28,196 bases of DNA from Deltaproteobacteria bacterium (GTDB lineage Bacteria > Desulfobacterota > Desulfarculia > Adiutricales > Adiutricaceae), in assembly GCA_031257955.1 (NCBI GenBank), contig JAIRNQ010000141.1:1-28196 (forward strand), written 5' to 3'. A program made the position numbers and the translations under genes. This document shows positions 16,495 to 24,953 of this stretch, one piece after another (positions within the stretch are counted from its first letter, which is position 1; each line of letters opens with the position of its first letter). The notes below the pieces were generated by a model that saw only the letters and a list, made by a program, of their open reading frames with translations, ran no database searches and was not told the origin of the DNA.

Positions 16495-16810
16495 CCAACG
16501 GCTTTTGTTTGGCCCCGATTCAAATGTCTTTTAGCCAACGGCTTTTGTTTGGCCACGATTCAAAGCCTTTTCGCCAACGGCTGTTGTTTGGCCCAGATTC
16601 AAAGCTCTTTTAGCCAACGGCTGTTGTTTGGCCCAGATTCAAAGCTCTTTTTGCCAACGGCTTTTGTTTGGCCCAGATTCAAAGGTGTTTTGCCAACGGC
16701 TGTTGTTTGGCCCAGATTCAAAGGTCTTTTTGACAACGGCTGTTGTTTGGCCCAGATTCAAAGCCTTTTTGCCGATGGCTTTTGTTTAAGCTCGATTCAT
16801 GGGATAATAT
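16495..16810. repeat. Eight-copy 39-40-bp tandem repeat
   Basis: Units beginning CCAACGGCT start at 16495, 16535, 16574, 16614, 16654, 16693, 16733 (ACAACGGCT) and 16772 (CCGATGGCT). Each continues with TTGTTTGGCCCAGATTCAAAG and a T-rich stretch that varies in length, which gives periods of 39 or 40. The first and last copies are the most diverged. There are no unique spacers, so this is not a CRISPR array. A 39/40-bp period does not preserve a reading frame. Confidence 0.92.
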
Positions 16811-16909
16811 TGGAGACCGCCAGTTTTATGGCGGCAGTCATCATAAAACATCCGCCAACCGATCGCGTCCCGCCCCCGGTATTTTAGCCCCCCAAAAAAA
16901 AGGCCGCCC

Positions 16910-18430
16910 ATGACCGACAAAAGTCCCCTTCCCCCGGATTCCCCCGCCCTCAGGGACGAATCGCGCCTTTCGGGTTGGGCCGAGGGTCTTGGTTCCCCGG
17001 CGGACCGCCGGGCCGCCTCGGAGCTGATTGGGCAAAGCTTGGCCAAGGGTATCCCCATGACCTTCCAGGGGGCCCGCACCGGCCTCCGCGGGGCCGGGGT
17101 TCCCAATGGCGGCCTCATCGTGGGCGCGGCCCGGCTGGATAGGGTCGAAGGCCTAAGGCGGGGCCAGTGGGGCTTCGAGTTGCTGGTCCAGCCCGGTTAC
17201 CGGCTGGCCGATCTTAGGCGGGATCTGGCCACCAGGCGCCCCAACCTGGCCGCCTCCCAGGCCGAGCCCGAGGCCCTCAAGGAACTCTTGGCCGAATTTC
17301 GCGCCGAGGAACTCTTCTGGCCGCCGGACCCCAGCGAGACCAGCGCCACCATGGGCGGCTTGGCCTCGACCAACGCCTCGGGCCCCAACCGTTCGCGCTT
17401 CGGGCGGGCGGCCGATCATCTCTCCGGCCTTCGGGTCATCCTTCACGACGGCCAGGAATATAACCTAGAAAGGGGCGCCTTCAAGTTTGGCCCCCAGGGC
17501 TTGCCCCTCCCCACCGGACGGCTTTTGGAAGCCGACCCCAAGGCCCTGGGCCTTCCCCCGGAGGCCGATCTGCTGGATCTTCTGGCGGGCGGCCAGGGCA
17601 TGTACGGATTCATTTCCGGCCTTTGGCTAAAGCTGGCCAAGGCCCCGGCCCATCTTTGGGGCCTGGTCTTCTTTCCCGACTCCGAGGAAAAAGCCGTCTC
17701 GCTCATCGAGGCGATACTTGACGATCCCCCGGAAGCCTTAATTAGCCTGGACTTTCTGGATCTCCCTTCCCTTTCCGTTGTCTCCGTCCTGCGCCAGTCG
17801 GCCAAAAAACTGCGCGAAATCCCCGAGCCCCCGACCGGGGCCGCCTCGGCCGTATCGCTTGAGCTTATGGCCGACGATGAGTCCTTGATTGAAAGCGCCT
17901 CCGAAAGAATAATCCAAAACTGCCTGGACCGCGGCTGCGACCCCGACCAATCCTGGGCCCTGGTAGGCACCGAGGTCGAAAAGTCCCGCCTCTTCGCCCA
18001 CGCCGTGCCCGAGGGCCTGGGGAGTCTCCTCGACTCGGTCAGGGCCGGCGGCTACCCGGCCGTTATGACCGCAACCGATTTCACCCGGCCCGACCTGCGC
18101 TTTGGCCAAAACCTTGGCGAGTGCCGGAGGGATCTGCGCGAGATGGGTCTTACGGCCGTCACCTTCGGCCACGCCCTGGACAACCATCTCAGCGTCAATT
18201 TTCTGCCCAAAAATGCCGAGGAAGCCAAACGGGCCACGGAACTCATGGGCCACTGGCTGGAACGGGCCAAAAACGCCGGCGGGGAACTGTTCTTCGGGCA
18301 GGGGGTGGGCAAGCTCAAGAAAGAACTTTTTCTGGCCCACGAAAGTCCCGAGCGAATCGCCTCCCTGCGGGCGGCGAAAAAGGCCCTGGACCCCAATGGC
18401 CTCTTTAACCCAGGTAACCTCTTCGACTGA
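16910..18430 (+). CDS. FAD-linked dehydrogenase of the GlcD/LctD (lactate/glycolate) family
   Basis: The 506-residue protein has an N-terminal FAD-binding-4 (PCMH-type) domain with TFQGARTGLRGAGVPNGG and PPDPSETSATMGGLASTNASGPNRSRFG. The C-terminal FAD-oxidase domain ends in VTFGHALDNHLSVNFLP, GGELFFGQGVGKLKKEL and the terminal LDPNGLFNPGNLFD. Relatives oxidise D-lactate, glycolate or other 2-hydroxy acids. Located just upstream of EtfB and EtfA, it matches the gene set of the electron-confurcating lactate dehydrogenase of Acetobacterium woodii (LctBCD), in a different order. The usual EHG(I/V)G active-site stretch reads FGQGVG here, lacking the histidine, so substrate chemistry may differ. 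An AAGG lies before the ATG. Confidence 0.87.
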   Translation: MTDKSPLPPDSPALRDESRLSGWAEGLGSPADRRAASELIGQSLAKGIPMTFQGARTGLRGAGVPNGGLIVGAARLDRVEGLRRGQWGFELLVQPGYRLADLRRDLATRRPNLAASQAEPEALKELLAEFRAEELFWPPDPSETSATMGGLASTNASGPNRSRFGRAADHLSGLRVILHDGQEYNLERGAFKFGPQGLPLPTGRLLEADPKALGLPPEADLLDLLAGGQGMYGFISGLWLKLAKAPAHLWGLVFFPDSEEKAVSLIEAILDDPPEALISLDFLDLPSLSVVSVLRQSAKKLREIPEPPTGAASAVSLELMADDESLIESASERIIQNCLDRGCDPDQSWALVGTEVEKSRLFAHAVPEGLGSLLDSVRAGGYPAVMTATDFTRPDLRFGQNLGECRRDLREMGLTAVTFGHALDNHLSVNFLPKNAEEAKRATELMGHWLERAKNAGGELFFGQGVGKLKKELFLAHESPERIASLRAAKKALDPNGLFNPGNLFD

Positions 18431-18486
18431 CCGGGCCCGGCTTGGCCAATCGCCTAGAGACTCGCTTGGCGACTCCCTTGGCGCCT

Positions 18487-18505
18487 GGCTAGGCCAGCCC
18501 TAGCC
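18487..18505 (+). terminator. Intercistronic hairpin between FAD-dehydrogenase and etfB genes
   Basis: GGCTAGG and CCTAGCC form a 7-bp stem with a CCAGC loop, followed by TTT. It lies in the 130-bp gap between the dehydrogenase and etfB. It could reduce read-through or protect the upstream mRNA. The T-tract is too short for a confident terminator. Confidence 0.3.
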
Positions 18506-18560
18506 TTTACGGCGCCCATGACGTTAACCCAAATATTTAGCCACCGGATTTGATACGACG

Positions 18561-19463
18561 ATGACCGACGCCCCCGAACGTACCCGCCTCGGCCCGCCCA
18601 CGGCCCCATCTTTTCCAAACTCGGCTGCCGACCGGGAACGCGACTTTCGGGAAGCCGAAGGCTATCGGCCGCGGGTGGCCGTGGCCATCAAACAGGTCCC
18701 GCCCAGCCTGGGCGGGGCCACCGACCCCCTCAAGGGCTTCGTCTTGCGGACCGGCCCGGGCCGCCTAAACCCCCATGACGGGCCGGCCATCGAAATGGCA
18801 TTAAGGCTCAAGGATCGTTACGGGGCCCTGGTGGATCTCTTTTCCATGGGCCCGGTCCAAGCCGAGACGGCCCTGAAGGAAGCCCTTAGCCTGGGCCCGG
18901 ATCGGGCATTTCACCTCACGGATCCCCTTTTGGCCGGCTCCGATTCGTTGGCCACCGCCCGTACCCTTATCTGGGCCATGGATTTGGAAGGGCCATACGA
19001 CATCATCGTTTCGGGCCTTATGACCTCCGACGGCGGGACCGGCCAGGTCGGTCCGGCCATGGCCGCCCTGATGGACTTTCCCTTCGCCGGACGGGTTTCG
19101 GAAATCGTCTCGCTGGAAGACGGCGCCCTCACGGTTAAACAACTTTACCGCGACGAGCTTTTGGAGACGCGCCTGAACCTCCCTTGCCTGGTCACCGTCC
19201 ACCCGGATGGCTTTACTCCCAGGTTGCCCACGGTCAGGGCCCGTCTTCGCCCCAGGCTGGTCAATCGGCTAACCGCTTCAGACTTAATCGCCCCAAATCC
19301 CGACCAAGCCCCGGCCCAAGCCGCCCTTTTCGGCGAGAGGGGATCGCCCACCAAAATACTCCGAACCCATAAACCCAAGGCCAACGACAAGGTTCTGGCC
19401 CGGCCCACCCCACCCGTGGCCGCCTCGGTCATAATCGAGGCCGCTTTAAAGGCCAAATCATGA
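18561..19463 (+). CDS. etfB: Electron transfer flavoprotein, beta subunit
   Basis: The 300-residue protein carries the EtfB fold: VAVAIKQVPPSLGG at the start of the domain (about residue 36), RLNPHDGPAIEMALRLKDRYG, GPDRAFHLTDPLLAGSDSLATART, SGLMTSDGGTGQVGPAMAALMDFPF and LPCLVTVHPDGFTPRLPT. It has about 35 extra residues before the domain and a tail of about 60 after it, so it is longer than typical 250-270-residue EtfB. EtfB binds AMP or, in bifurcating types, a second FAD. The GMTSxDGxT-type segment is present as GLMTSDGGTGQVG. The coding sequence overlaps etfA by four bases, so the two are translationally coupled. Its partner dehydrogenase is upstream. Confidence 0.9.
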   Translation: MTDAPERTRLGPPTAPSFPNSAADRERDFREAEGYRPRVAVAIKQVPPSLGGATDPLKGFVLRTGPGRLNPHDGPAIEMALRLKDRYGALVDLFSMGPVQAETALKEALSLGPDRAFHLTDPLLAGSDSLATARTLIWAMDLEGPYDIIVSGLMTSDGGTGQVGPAMAALMDFPFAGRVSEIVSLEDGALTVKQLYRDELLETRLNLPCLVTVHPDGFTPRLPTVRARLRPRLVNRLTASDLIAPNPDQAPAQAALFGERGSPTKILRTHKPKANDKVLARPTPPVAASVIIEAALKAKS

Positions 19464-20500
19464 CCACCCCGGGCGGCGCGATACTGGTCTGGCTCGAGAC
19501 CGAGGGCCGGGGCCTCGGCGAAGCCTCCAAACGGCTGGCTTTGATCGCTTCCGATCTGGCCAAACAAGGCCAGCTAACGGTACACGGGGCCATTATGGCC
19601 GGGGCCTACGGCCCTCCACCCTTGGGCGCCTTCGCGGGCTTGGGACTTACCGGCGTCCTGGCCTTTAAGGGTCGCCACCGACCCACCGTCGGCGAAAGGG
19701 CGGCGGCTTTACTCCAAGCCGCCAAACTCCTCTCCCCGGACATACTCCTGGTAGCCTCCGACGAACGGGGCCGGGAAATGGCCCCCATGGTAGCCGCCCG
19801 CCTGGAAACCGGCCTTACCGCCGACTGCGTCTCCCTGCGCCTGGAAAACGGCCTCATGGTCCAGACCCGCCCGGCCTTCGGCGGCGATCTTATCGCCGAG
19901 ATAATAACCCCTATCGCCCGACCCCAGATGGCCACCGTCAGGGTCTCCGGGGCCCAGCCCGTTAAAGCTAACGGCGAACGGGAACCGCGGCCGCCTTGGC
20001 GCGGCCATGGGCCCGGCCACGAGCCCGGCCTGGCCGATCCCACCTTGCCGACCCTGGAAGTTCTCTTGGCCCCGCCGGTCATGGGCGAACCAACCGTACT
20101 CAAGCGAACACCCCTCTCGGCCGACGACGATTTGGAAAAAGCTTCCGTGGTCATAGCCTGCGGGCTGGGACTGGGCGGGCCCGAGGGCGTCTCCAAGGCC
20201 AAAAACCTGGCCGATAAACTGGGCGCCTCGCTGGGGGCCACCAGGGCAGCGGTCGACCGGGGCTGGCTCCCTGGCCACCGGCAAATCGGCCTCTCCGGCC
20301 GGGCCGTCTCCCCCAACCTCCTAATCACCCTGGGCGTCTCCGGCTCGGTCCAATTCATGGCCGGGGCCGGCGGGGCCAAAGACATCATCGCCGTAAACGC
20401 CGACCCCAGGGCCCCTATCCTGGCCCTGGCCCGGGTGGGCCTGATCATCGAGATGGAAAACCTCTGGCCGGAGCTAGAGGACCGCTTAGGACCCCTTTAA
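19460..20500 (+). CDS. etfA: Electron transfer flavoprotein, alpha subunit
   Basis: The 346-residue EtfA has an N-terminal alpha/beta domain (ILVWLE start, DILLVASDERGREMAPMVAARL). The FAD-binding C-terminal half has VVIACGLGLGGPEGVSKAKNLADKLGASLGATRAAVDRGWLPGHRQIGLSGRAVSPNLLITLGVSGSVQFMAG in segments that match the family, closing with VNADPRAPILALARVGL. Between the domains is a proline/arginine-rich linker of about 40 residues that is longer than usual. No ferredoxin-like N-terminal extension is present, unlike some bifurcating EtfA proteins. It accepts electrons from, or donates them to, the adjacent FAD dehydrogenase. The ATG overlaps the etfB stop. Confidence 0.92.
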   Translation: MTTPGGAILVWLETEGRGLGEASKRLALIASDLAKQGQLTVHGAIMAGAYGPPPLGAFAGLGLTGVLAFKGRHRPTVGERAAALLQAAKLLSPDILLVASDERGREMAPMVAARLETGLTADCVSLRLENGLMVQTRPAFGGDLIAEIITPIARPQMATVRVSGAQPVKANGEREPRPPWRGHGPGHEPGLADPTLPTLEVLLAPPVMGEPTVLKRTPLSADDDLEKASVVIACGLGLGGPEGVSKAKNLADKLGASLGATRAAVDRGWLPGHRQIGLSGRAVSPNLLITLGVSGSVQFMAGAGGAKDIIAVNADPRAPILALARVGLIIEMENLWPELEDRLGPL

Positions 20501-20601
20501 CCCGCCCCACTACCCTTACTGCCCATTCGAGCCTGGGCGGCCCGAAAAGTCAGGCCGTGGCCGTTCATTTTTTTACCCGCCTCGATCCGCCTCTGAGCCA
20601 A

Positions 20602-20790
20602 GGCCAGCCAAATCGGTCCCACGTCGCCGTAGTGGCGTTTTCGACCGTTCCAGCTCCAAAGATAGCCGGTCAATTATAACAACGCGCTGGCGGGCCTCCT
20701 GGACCCGTTTATGGGCCTCTGGGGAAAGGGGTCGAGGTCGGCTTTTGCGACCGGCGATTCGCTGGCAGTCGCGAGGCCAGTTTTGACCAG
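20602..20790. repeat. Long direct repeat, copy 1
   Basis: This ~189-bp segment begins GGCCAGCCAAATCGGTCCC and reappears 362 bases downstream without any insertion or deletion, with scattered substitutions. Conserved blocks are CCACGTCGCCGTAG, AAAGATAGCCGGTCAATT, ACAACGCGCTGGCGGGCC and GCGATTCGCTGG. Confidence 0.88.
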
Positions 20791-20963
20791 GCCTCCGGTC
20801 CAAGCCCGACGCGGCCTTTCCGAAGGCAGCGTCGAGGTTAAAATCTATCCGTAAAGTCGCCAATCCTTGGGCAGTTTTTGCGTTTCTATGGAATCGGGGC
20901 GGGAATGGGGGTCGAAGGGGGATGGGACCCTGGCCGTCTGGACCGACCATGGCCGGCCCAGGT

Positions 20964-21152
20964 GGCCAGCCAAATCGGTCCCACGTCGCCGTAGAGGCGA
21001 TTTAAGCGAAACCAGCCCCAAAGATAGCCGGTCAATTAAAACAACGCGCTGGCGGGCCTTCTGGGCCCGTTTATGGGCCATCTGGGAAAGGTGTCGATGT
21101 CGGCAGGGCGACCCAGCGATTCGCTGGTGGTCGCGAGGCCAATTTCGGCCGG
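20964..21152. repeat. Long direct repeat, copy 2
   Basis: Second copy of the 189-bp repeat, at a constant offset of 362 bases from copy 1 over its whole length. This is consistent with a single segmental duplication of about 362 bp in which only this half stayed similar, or with two insertions of the same dispersed element. Confidence 0.88.
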
Positions 21153-21634
21153 GCTGAGGGCGAAGCCGGAGACGATTTCGCGGTTCACCGCCAGGGGCTT
21201 CGGGGTAACCGGGGTGAGGGACTTAGTGGATTAAGTGGTTAAGGGTTGGCATCCAGGGATAAGCCAATGCCCCAGCTAACCAAGCGCTTCCGGGGGCCGG
21301 CCCAGCACTACCGGGACCCATCCCAGGGGCACCGTGGGCCGTCCCAGGCGCGACCTGACCGTTTGCGGCCCTTGCCAATGGACGGCCATCTCGCCGCCCG
21401 GGTCCCGAGTCCGGAGCGCCCCAGCCTAGGCCAATACGGTCTTTCCCGGCGGATAGCGATACCCACCTCGCCCAGCGATTCTTTTCCCCGACAACCAACC
21501 TTTCCCAGACACCAGTGTTTTTGTCAACTCTATCCCTACAGAGCCAACTACCGAAATAGGCGCGGATAGTCGCCATGGCGCTTGCCAGCGAGATTGCTGG
21601 CCTTGAGGTTGTCAAAAAAAATTTTCATTTTTTG

Positions 21635-21663
21635 TTGACAACAAATTATTAACCTGTTATGGT
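21635..21663 (+). promoter_or_regulatory. Sigma-70-type promoter of the sigma-54 activator gene
   Basis: TTGACA (21635-21640) is followed after 17 bases by TATGGT (21658-21663) in a strongly AT-rich segment. The -35 box lies within the near-perfect dyad TTGTTGACAACAA (TTGTTG/CAACAA around one base), a possible operator. Transcription would start near 21670, which leaves a leader of about 150 bases carrying the CGGAA boxes. Confidence 0.5.
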
Positions 21664-21689
21664 ATATAAACAAATTAAGTATAAATATT

Positions 21690-21773
21690 CGGAACTAAAT
21701 TCCGTAATACGGAATTAACAAACAACTTATTTTTTCTTGTTGTATTTTCGGAACTATGTTTCGCATTCCGGAA
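21690..21773 (+). promoter_or_regulatory. Cluster of CGGAA/TTCCG operator-like half-sites
   Basis: CGGAA at 21690, TTCCG at 21700 and CGGAA at 21710 are spaced exactly ten bases apart and form two overlapping dyads. A second group has CGGAA at 21749 and the palindrome TTCCGGAA at 21766-21773. Three of the sites extend to the octamer CGGAACTA (21690, 21749, 21769). The spacing of one helical turn suggests cooperative binding by a dimeric regulator, perhaps the downstream sigma-54 activator itself. The same octamer lies upstream of the proline racemase gene. Confidence 0.65.
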
Positions 21774-21819
21774 CTAGCCGTTTAGATATTTTTCCCCTTT
21801 GCCTTATGAGAGGTATGCC

Positions 21820-23772
21820 ATGATTAACCCACAACAGTCGGTGCCTCAGGAAAACGAAGGGAAACCCAGCTTCATACCACAAAAACGGATTTTAATTCCG
21901 CATGACGGAATAAAGATGGCTCCCGAACCCTCCCGAAAGGGACCACAACTGCGACCCTTACCCGACCCGGAAGGGCTCATGGCCAAACTCGAGGCCGACG
22001 AGAAAATGTCCCCACTACTAAACGGGTTGCCCATGGGCGTAATTATGGTCAATGGCCGGGGCATGATCCTGGAGGCCAACCGTCAGGTTTGCGCCTTACT
22101 TTGCGGGTCCCCGAAAAACATCGTCGGAATGAATCTATCCGATTTGTTCCCCATAGGGCACGTTGAGATCCTGAACGTGGCCCATTCCAAGCGCCAAGCC
22201 GCCGGTCTGATTCTGCCCGAGCTCCAAAACTGTTTCATCCAACTGACCCCGATTTCGGAACACGATTCCGGCGCCGTCTTAAGTTTTTTCGATAACCGCC
22301 TCTGGAAACCCTATCTGGGGAACGCCGCCGCCATCGATCCCTTAACCCCTTACATCAGCCGCTTCATCGACGGCTCCCAGGACGGCATCAGCATCATCGA
22401 CCGCCACGGAATAATGATTAAGGTGAACCAGTCGGCGGCCAGTTTTGTCGGCGTGAAAAAAAACAAACTGGAAGGCCAGCACGTCAGCTATCTGATCAGA
22501 AAGAACCTGGTAGACGCCATCTTGTCGCTGGACGTCATCCGCACCGGCCAGACCATCAGCCGTTTGGTCGAATACCGCCGCACCGGAAAAAAAGTCTTAT
22601 GCACGGCCTCGCCGGTACTTAACGGGGTCGGGGAGATAGATCTGGTGGTCATGAACGAGCGGGACATAAACTCGATAATGGACAACCAGAAAAAATCGGA
22701 GAGGCATTACAAAAAGGTCGAAGAGTTTTTGCCGGGGAGCCTCCGGGACGCCAACGAATCGGTAAAACGGGAGATGGTGGCCCAAAGCCCAGCCATGTCC
22801 GCCGTCTTGGGGACGGCCACGGTCCTGGCCCATTATGACGTTTCACACGTTTTGGTCTGCGGCGAGAGCGGCACCGGGAAGAGCCTCCTGGCCCGTTATA
22901 TCCACGCCAATTCGCGACGGGCCGACCAGCCTTTCGTCCACATCAACTGCGCCGCCCTGCCCGAACCTTTACTGGAGGCCGAGTTGTTTGGCTATGAGAA
23001 GGGCGCTTTTACCGGATCCGATCCGGCCGGGAAGGCCGGGCTCCTGGAGACGGCGGGCAGCGGCACCCTCTTTCTCGACGAGATCGGCGAAATGCCCCTT
23101 TCCATCCAAGCCAAGCTTCTCACCTTCCTCGATACCAGAGAATTTAGGCGGGTCGGGAGCGGCAAGGCCCTAAAGGCCAAGTGTTCCGTCATCTCGGCCA
23201 CCAACCAGGACCTGGAAGCCTTGGTCGCCGCTCGGCAGTTCCGCCAAGATCTTTCCTTCCGCCTCAAAGTCTTTAGCCTGACCATACCGCCGCTGCGCAA
23301 GCGTCCGGAAGACGTAATCCAGTTGGCTAAAGTGGCCCTGGATAAATTCAACGCCACCTATCGCACCAACCGGGGCATAGACCCTCTGGCCTGGGACATA
23401 CTCAAGGCCTATCAGTACCCCGGCAACGTCAGGGAACTCTTCAACATCATCCAACAGGCCGTCCTGCTTAGCGACAAGAAAACCATCGGGACTTTTCTCA
23501 AGAATGCTTTGGTGAAACAGGAGGAGTGCTTGAAGAAGAAAAAGGAGCCCCAAAACGGACGCTCCCAAAGCGGGCTGGAAACGGTCGTGCCGCCGCCGCT
23601 GGACGCCGCCAAAAGCGAGCTGGAGAAAGACGCCTTACTCCGGGCCATCGCCAAGAGCCGGAACACCCGCGACATCGCCTCTTACTTGGGCATCAGCCAA
23701 GCCAGCGTTTCGCGAAAGCTCCGCAAGTACGGCTTTGATTCCCCCGGCGGAAAAAAGAAGTCGGTTAACTAA
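21820..23772 (+). CDS. Sigma-54-dependent transcriptional activator (PAS-PAS-AAA+-Fis)
   Basis: The 650-residue protein has two PAS-like sensor domains (about residues 62-165 and 185-285, the latter with DGISIIDRHGIMIKVNQSA). A central AAA+ sigma-54 interaction domain follows, with Walker A GESGTGKS (348-355), GAFTGS (395-400) and Walker B GTLFLDEIG (415-423). It ends with a Fis-type helix-turn-helix, DIASYLGISQASVSRKL. The sigma-54 contact loop reads GAFTGS, not the canonical GAFTGA, a variant found in some active members. The architecture resembles PrdR- or RocR-like regulators of amino-acid catabolism. The start is set at ATG 21820 because GAGAGG lies about seven bases upstream; a TTG at 21799 is less likely. 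Its regulon might include the proline racemase gene, which shares CGGAACTA boxes. Confidence 0.92.
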   Translation: MINPQQSVPQENEGKPSFIPQKRILIPHDGIKMAPEPSRKGPQLRPLPDPEGLMAKLEADEKMSPLLNGLPMGVIMVNGRGMILEANRQVCALLCGSPKNIVGMNLSDLFPIGHVEILNVAHSKRQAAGLILPELQNCFIQLTPISEHDSGAVLSFFDNRLWKPYLGNAAAIDPLTPYISRFIDGSQDGISIIDRHGIMIKVNQSAASFVGVKKNKLEGQHVSYLIRKNLVDAILSLDVIRTGQTISRLVEYRRTGKKVLCTASPVLNGVGEIDLVVMNERDINSIMDNQKKSERHYKKVEEFLPGSLRDANESVKREMVAQSPAMSAVLGTATVLAHYDVSHVLVCGESGTGKSLLARYIHANSRRADQPFVHINCAALPEPLLEAELFGYEKGAFTGSDPAGKAGLLETAGSGTLFLDEIGEMPLSIQAKLLTFLDTREFRRVGSGKALKAKCSVISATNQDLEALVAARQFRQDLSFRLKVFSLTIPPLRKRPEDVIQLAKVALDKFNATYRTNRGIDPLAWDILKAYQYPGNVRELFNIIQQAVLLSDKKTIGTFLKNALVKQEECLKKKKEPQNGRSQSGLETVVPPPLDAAKSELEKDALLRAIAKSRNTRDIASYLGISQASVSRKLRKYGFDSPGGKKKSVN

Positions 23773-23773
23773 T

Positions 23774-23799
23774 CCACGGCCCGGCCGTCGTGGGGTTTT
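23774..23799 (+). terminator. Hairpin directly after the sigma-54 activator gene
   Basis: CCACGGC pairs with GTCGTGG (one G-U) around CCGGCC immediately after the stop codon. It is followed by GGTTTTC, a short T-tract. Its position right behind the gene supports a terminator. The convergent IclR gene ends about 200 bases further on. Confidence 0.45.
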
Positions 23800-23995
23800 C
23801 CCAAGACGGCCAGCGGGCATAACTCCCAGGCCGGTGGCCCGGCCAGGGTGCCCATGTTCCCACGGTTTGGCCGGCCGGGCCGCCCATGTTCCCATTTCGG
23901 GGGGAAGGGCTAAACTCCACGGGCTGGCCGGCCAAAGCGCGCCAATTCAGCGGTACGAGGAAGCGGTCACCAAAAAGCTTTACCCTAAGCGTCTT

Positions 23996-24799
23996 TCAGC
24001 TGGCTTTGGCCTCTTTGCCATGAGGGTGCGGGTATCTTGGAACGCCTAGGCGGGTGGAAATCTCCGAGGCCGTCTCCACGACCGCGTCGGCCATTTTGGC
24101 CAGGATCTTCCCGTTTAAGCGAACCACCGGGGCGGATACGCTGATGGTGGCGACCACGTTGGTCTGGTGGTCGAATATGGGCGCGGCCACGCACCTTACT
24201 CCCGAAAAAATTTCTTCGTTGTCATAGCCAATGCCGCCCTCCTTGGTCTCGTCCAGCTCGCCCAAAAGGGACTGCCACTCTTTTTTTGGCAGCTTCTCTT
24301 CCTCCCGTATGCGCTCCAACAACTCCTCGGCCTCCGGGTTTTTTAAGAAGGCTAGATAAGCCCTGCCCGAAGCCGAGCGAATCATGGAAAAACCAACCCC
24401 AATTTTGGTGTCCTGCCTCAGCGGATGGTTGCCCACCTGAATGTCAACCACCAGCATGTCGGTCTCGTGGGGAATGCAGAGGTTTACCGTCTCACCAACC
24501 GTGGAGCGGAGTTTCAGGCAATCGGGCCTGGCCAAATCGACCAAACCGCTGTGGTTTATCACTTGACTGCCAAGCTGAAAGAGCTTGCTGGTAAGGGAAT
24601 ATTCCCCCCGGACCTTTTCTTGGCTAACGTAACCCATTTCCTCCAAAGTGTAAATGAGTCGGCATACCGTAGTTTTTGGCATGCCTAGCCTAGCGGTTAG
24701 CTCGGCCAGTCCCCATTTAGGTTGGAGCGAAAGGGTTTCCAGCGTTTTGAGCGCTTTTACCAGCGAATTAATCCTGGCGTAATTCTTTGATTCGTCCAT
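23996..24799 (-). CDS. IclR-family transcriptional regulator
   Basis: The 267-residue protein has an N-terminal winged helix-turn-helix (about residues 12-75: SLVKALKTLETLS, GLAELTARLGMPKTTVCRLIYTLEEMGYV). The IclR effector domain follows, with VGETVNLCIPHETDMLVVDI, SMIRSASGRAYLAFL, GYDNEEIFSGVRCVAAPIFD and VVATISVSAPVVRLN. IclR proteins sense small organic acids or catabolic intermediates and usually control neighbouring catabolic genes. The start at 24799 is preferred since GGGGC lies five to six bases upstream; an in-frame ATG at 24835 has no ribosome binding site. It is convergent with the sigma-54 activator and lies downstream of the proline racemase gene on the same strand, separated by about 360 bases with a small tandem repeat. 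Confidence 0.9.
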   Translation of the reverse strand: MDESKNYARINSLVKALKTLETLSLQPKWGLAELTARLGMPKTTVCRLIYTLEEMGYVSQEKVRGEYSLTSKLFQLGSQVINHSGLVDLARPDCLKLRSTVGETVNLCIPHETDMLVVDIQVGNHPLRQDTKIGVGFSMIRSASGRAYLAFLKNPEAEELLERIREEEKLPKKEWQSLLGELDETKEGGIGYDNEEIFSGVRCVAAPIFDHQTNVVATISVSAPVVRLNGKILAKMADAVVETASEISTRLGVPRYPHPHGKEAKAS

Positions 24800-24953
24800 A
24801 TCTGCCCCGTAATACGACAGGACTCTTGTCCCCATAAATACGTTCGGTCACTGGGCCGGCGGCCAACCCCGATATCACAGTTCCATCGATAAGCTCCCAA
24901 TTAGCTTAGCCCGGCGGGAGGACAATCCGACGCCAAAGCCGAGGCCCCACCAA

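Larger units (their letters stand above)
16168..16909. other. Non-coding gap between transporter and FAD-dehydrogenase operon
   Basis: No gene is supported in these 740 bases. It contains a terminator-like hairpin (16219-16241), an unremarkable stretch to about 16490 and an eight-copy tandem repeat (16495-16810). The last 100 bases should hold the FAD-dehydrogenase promoter, but I cannot point to a clear one. A short frame across the repeats (16549-16887) is a product of the repeat period and not a gene. Confidence 0.5.
20501..21600. other. Repeat-bearing gap without supported genes
   Basis: About 1.1 kb follow etfA with no recognisable gene. It contains two long direct repeats (20602-20790 and 20964-21152). 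Minus-strand frames through both copies share the peptide RQRVVLIDRLSL-like and PLRRRGTDLAG, but this follows from the DNA identity and they match no family I know. 21180-21600 is GC-rich without visible structure apart from loosely repeated GGGACC/GGGGCC words. Confidence 0.5.

Noticed and set aside
16495..16810. CRISPR array
   Set aside because: The units follow each other with no unique spacers, and no cas gene is near. It is a plain tandem repeat.
19606..20448. 280-codon minus-strand open frame
   Set aside because: It is antisense to etfA, with Arg/Pro/Ser-rich translation typical of a shadow frame.
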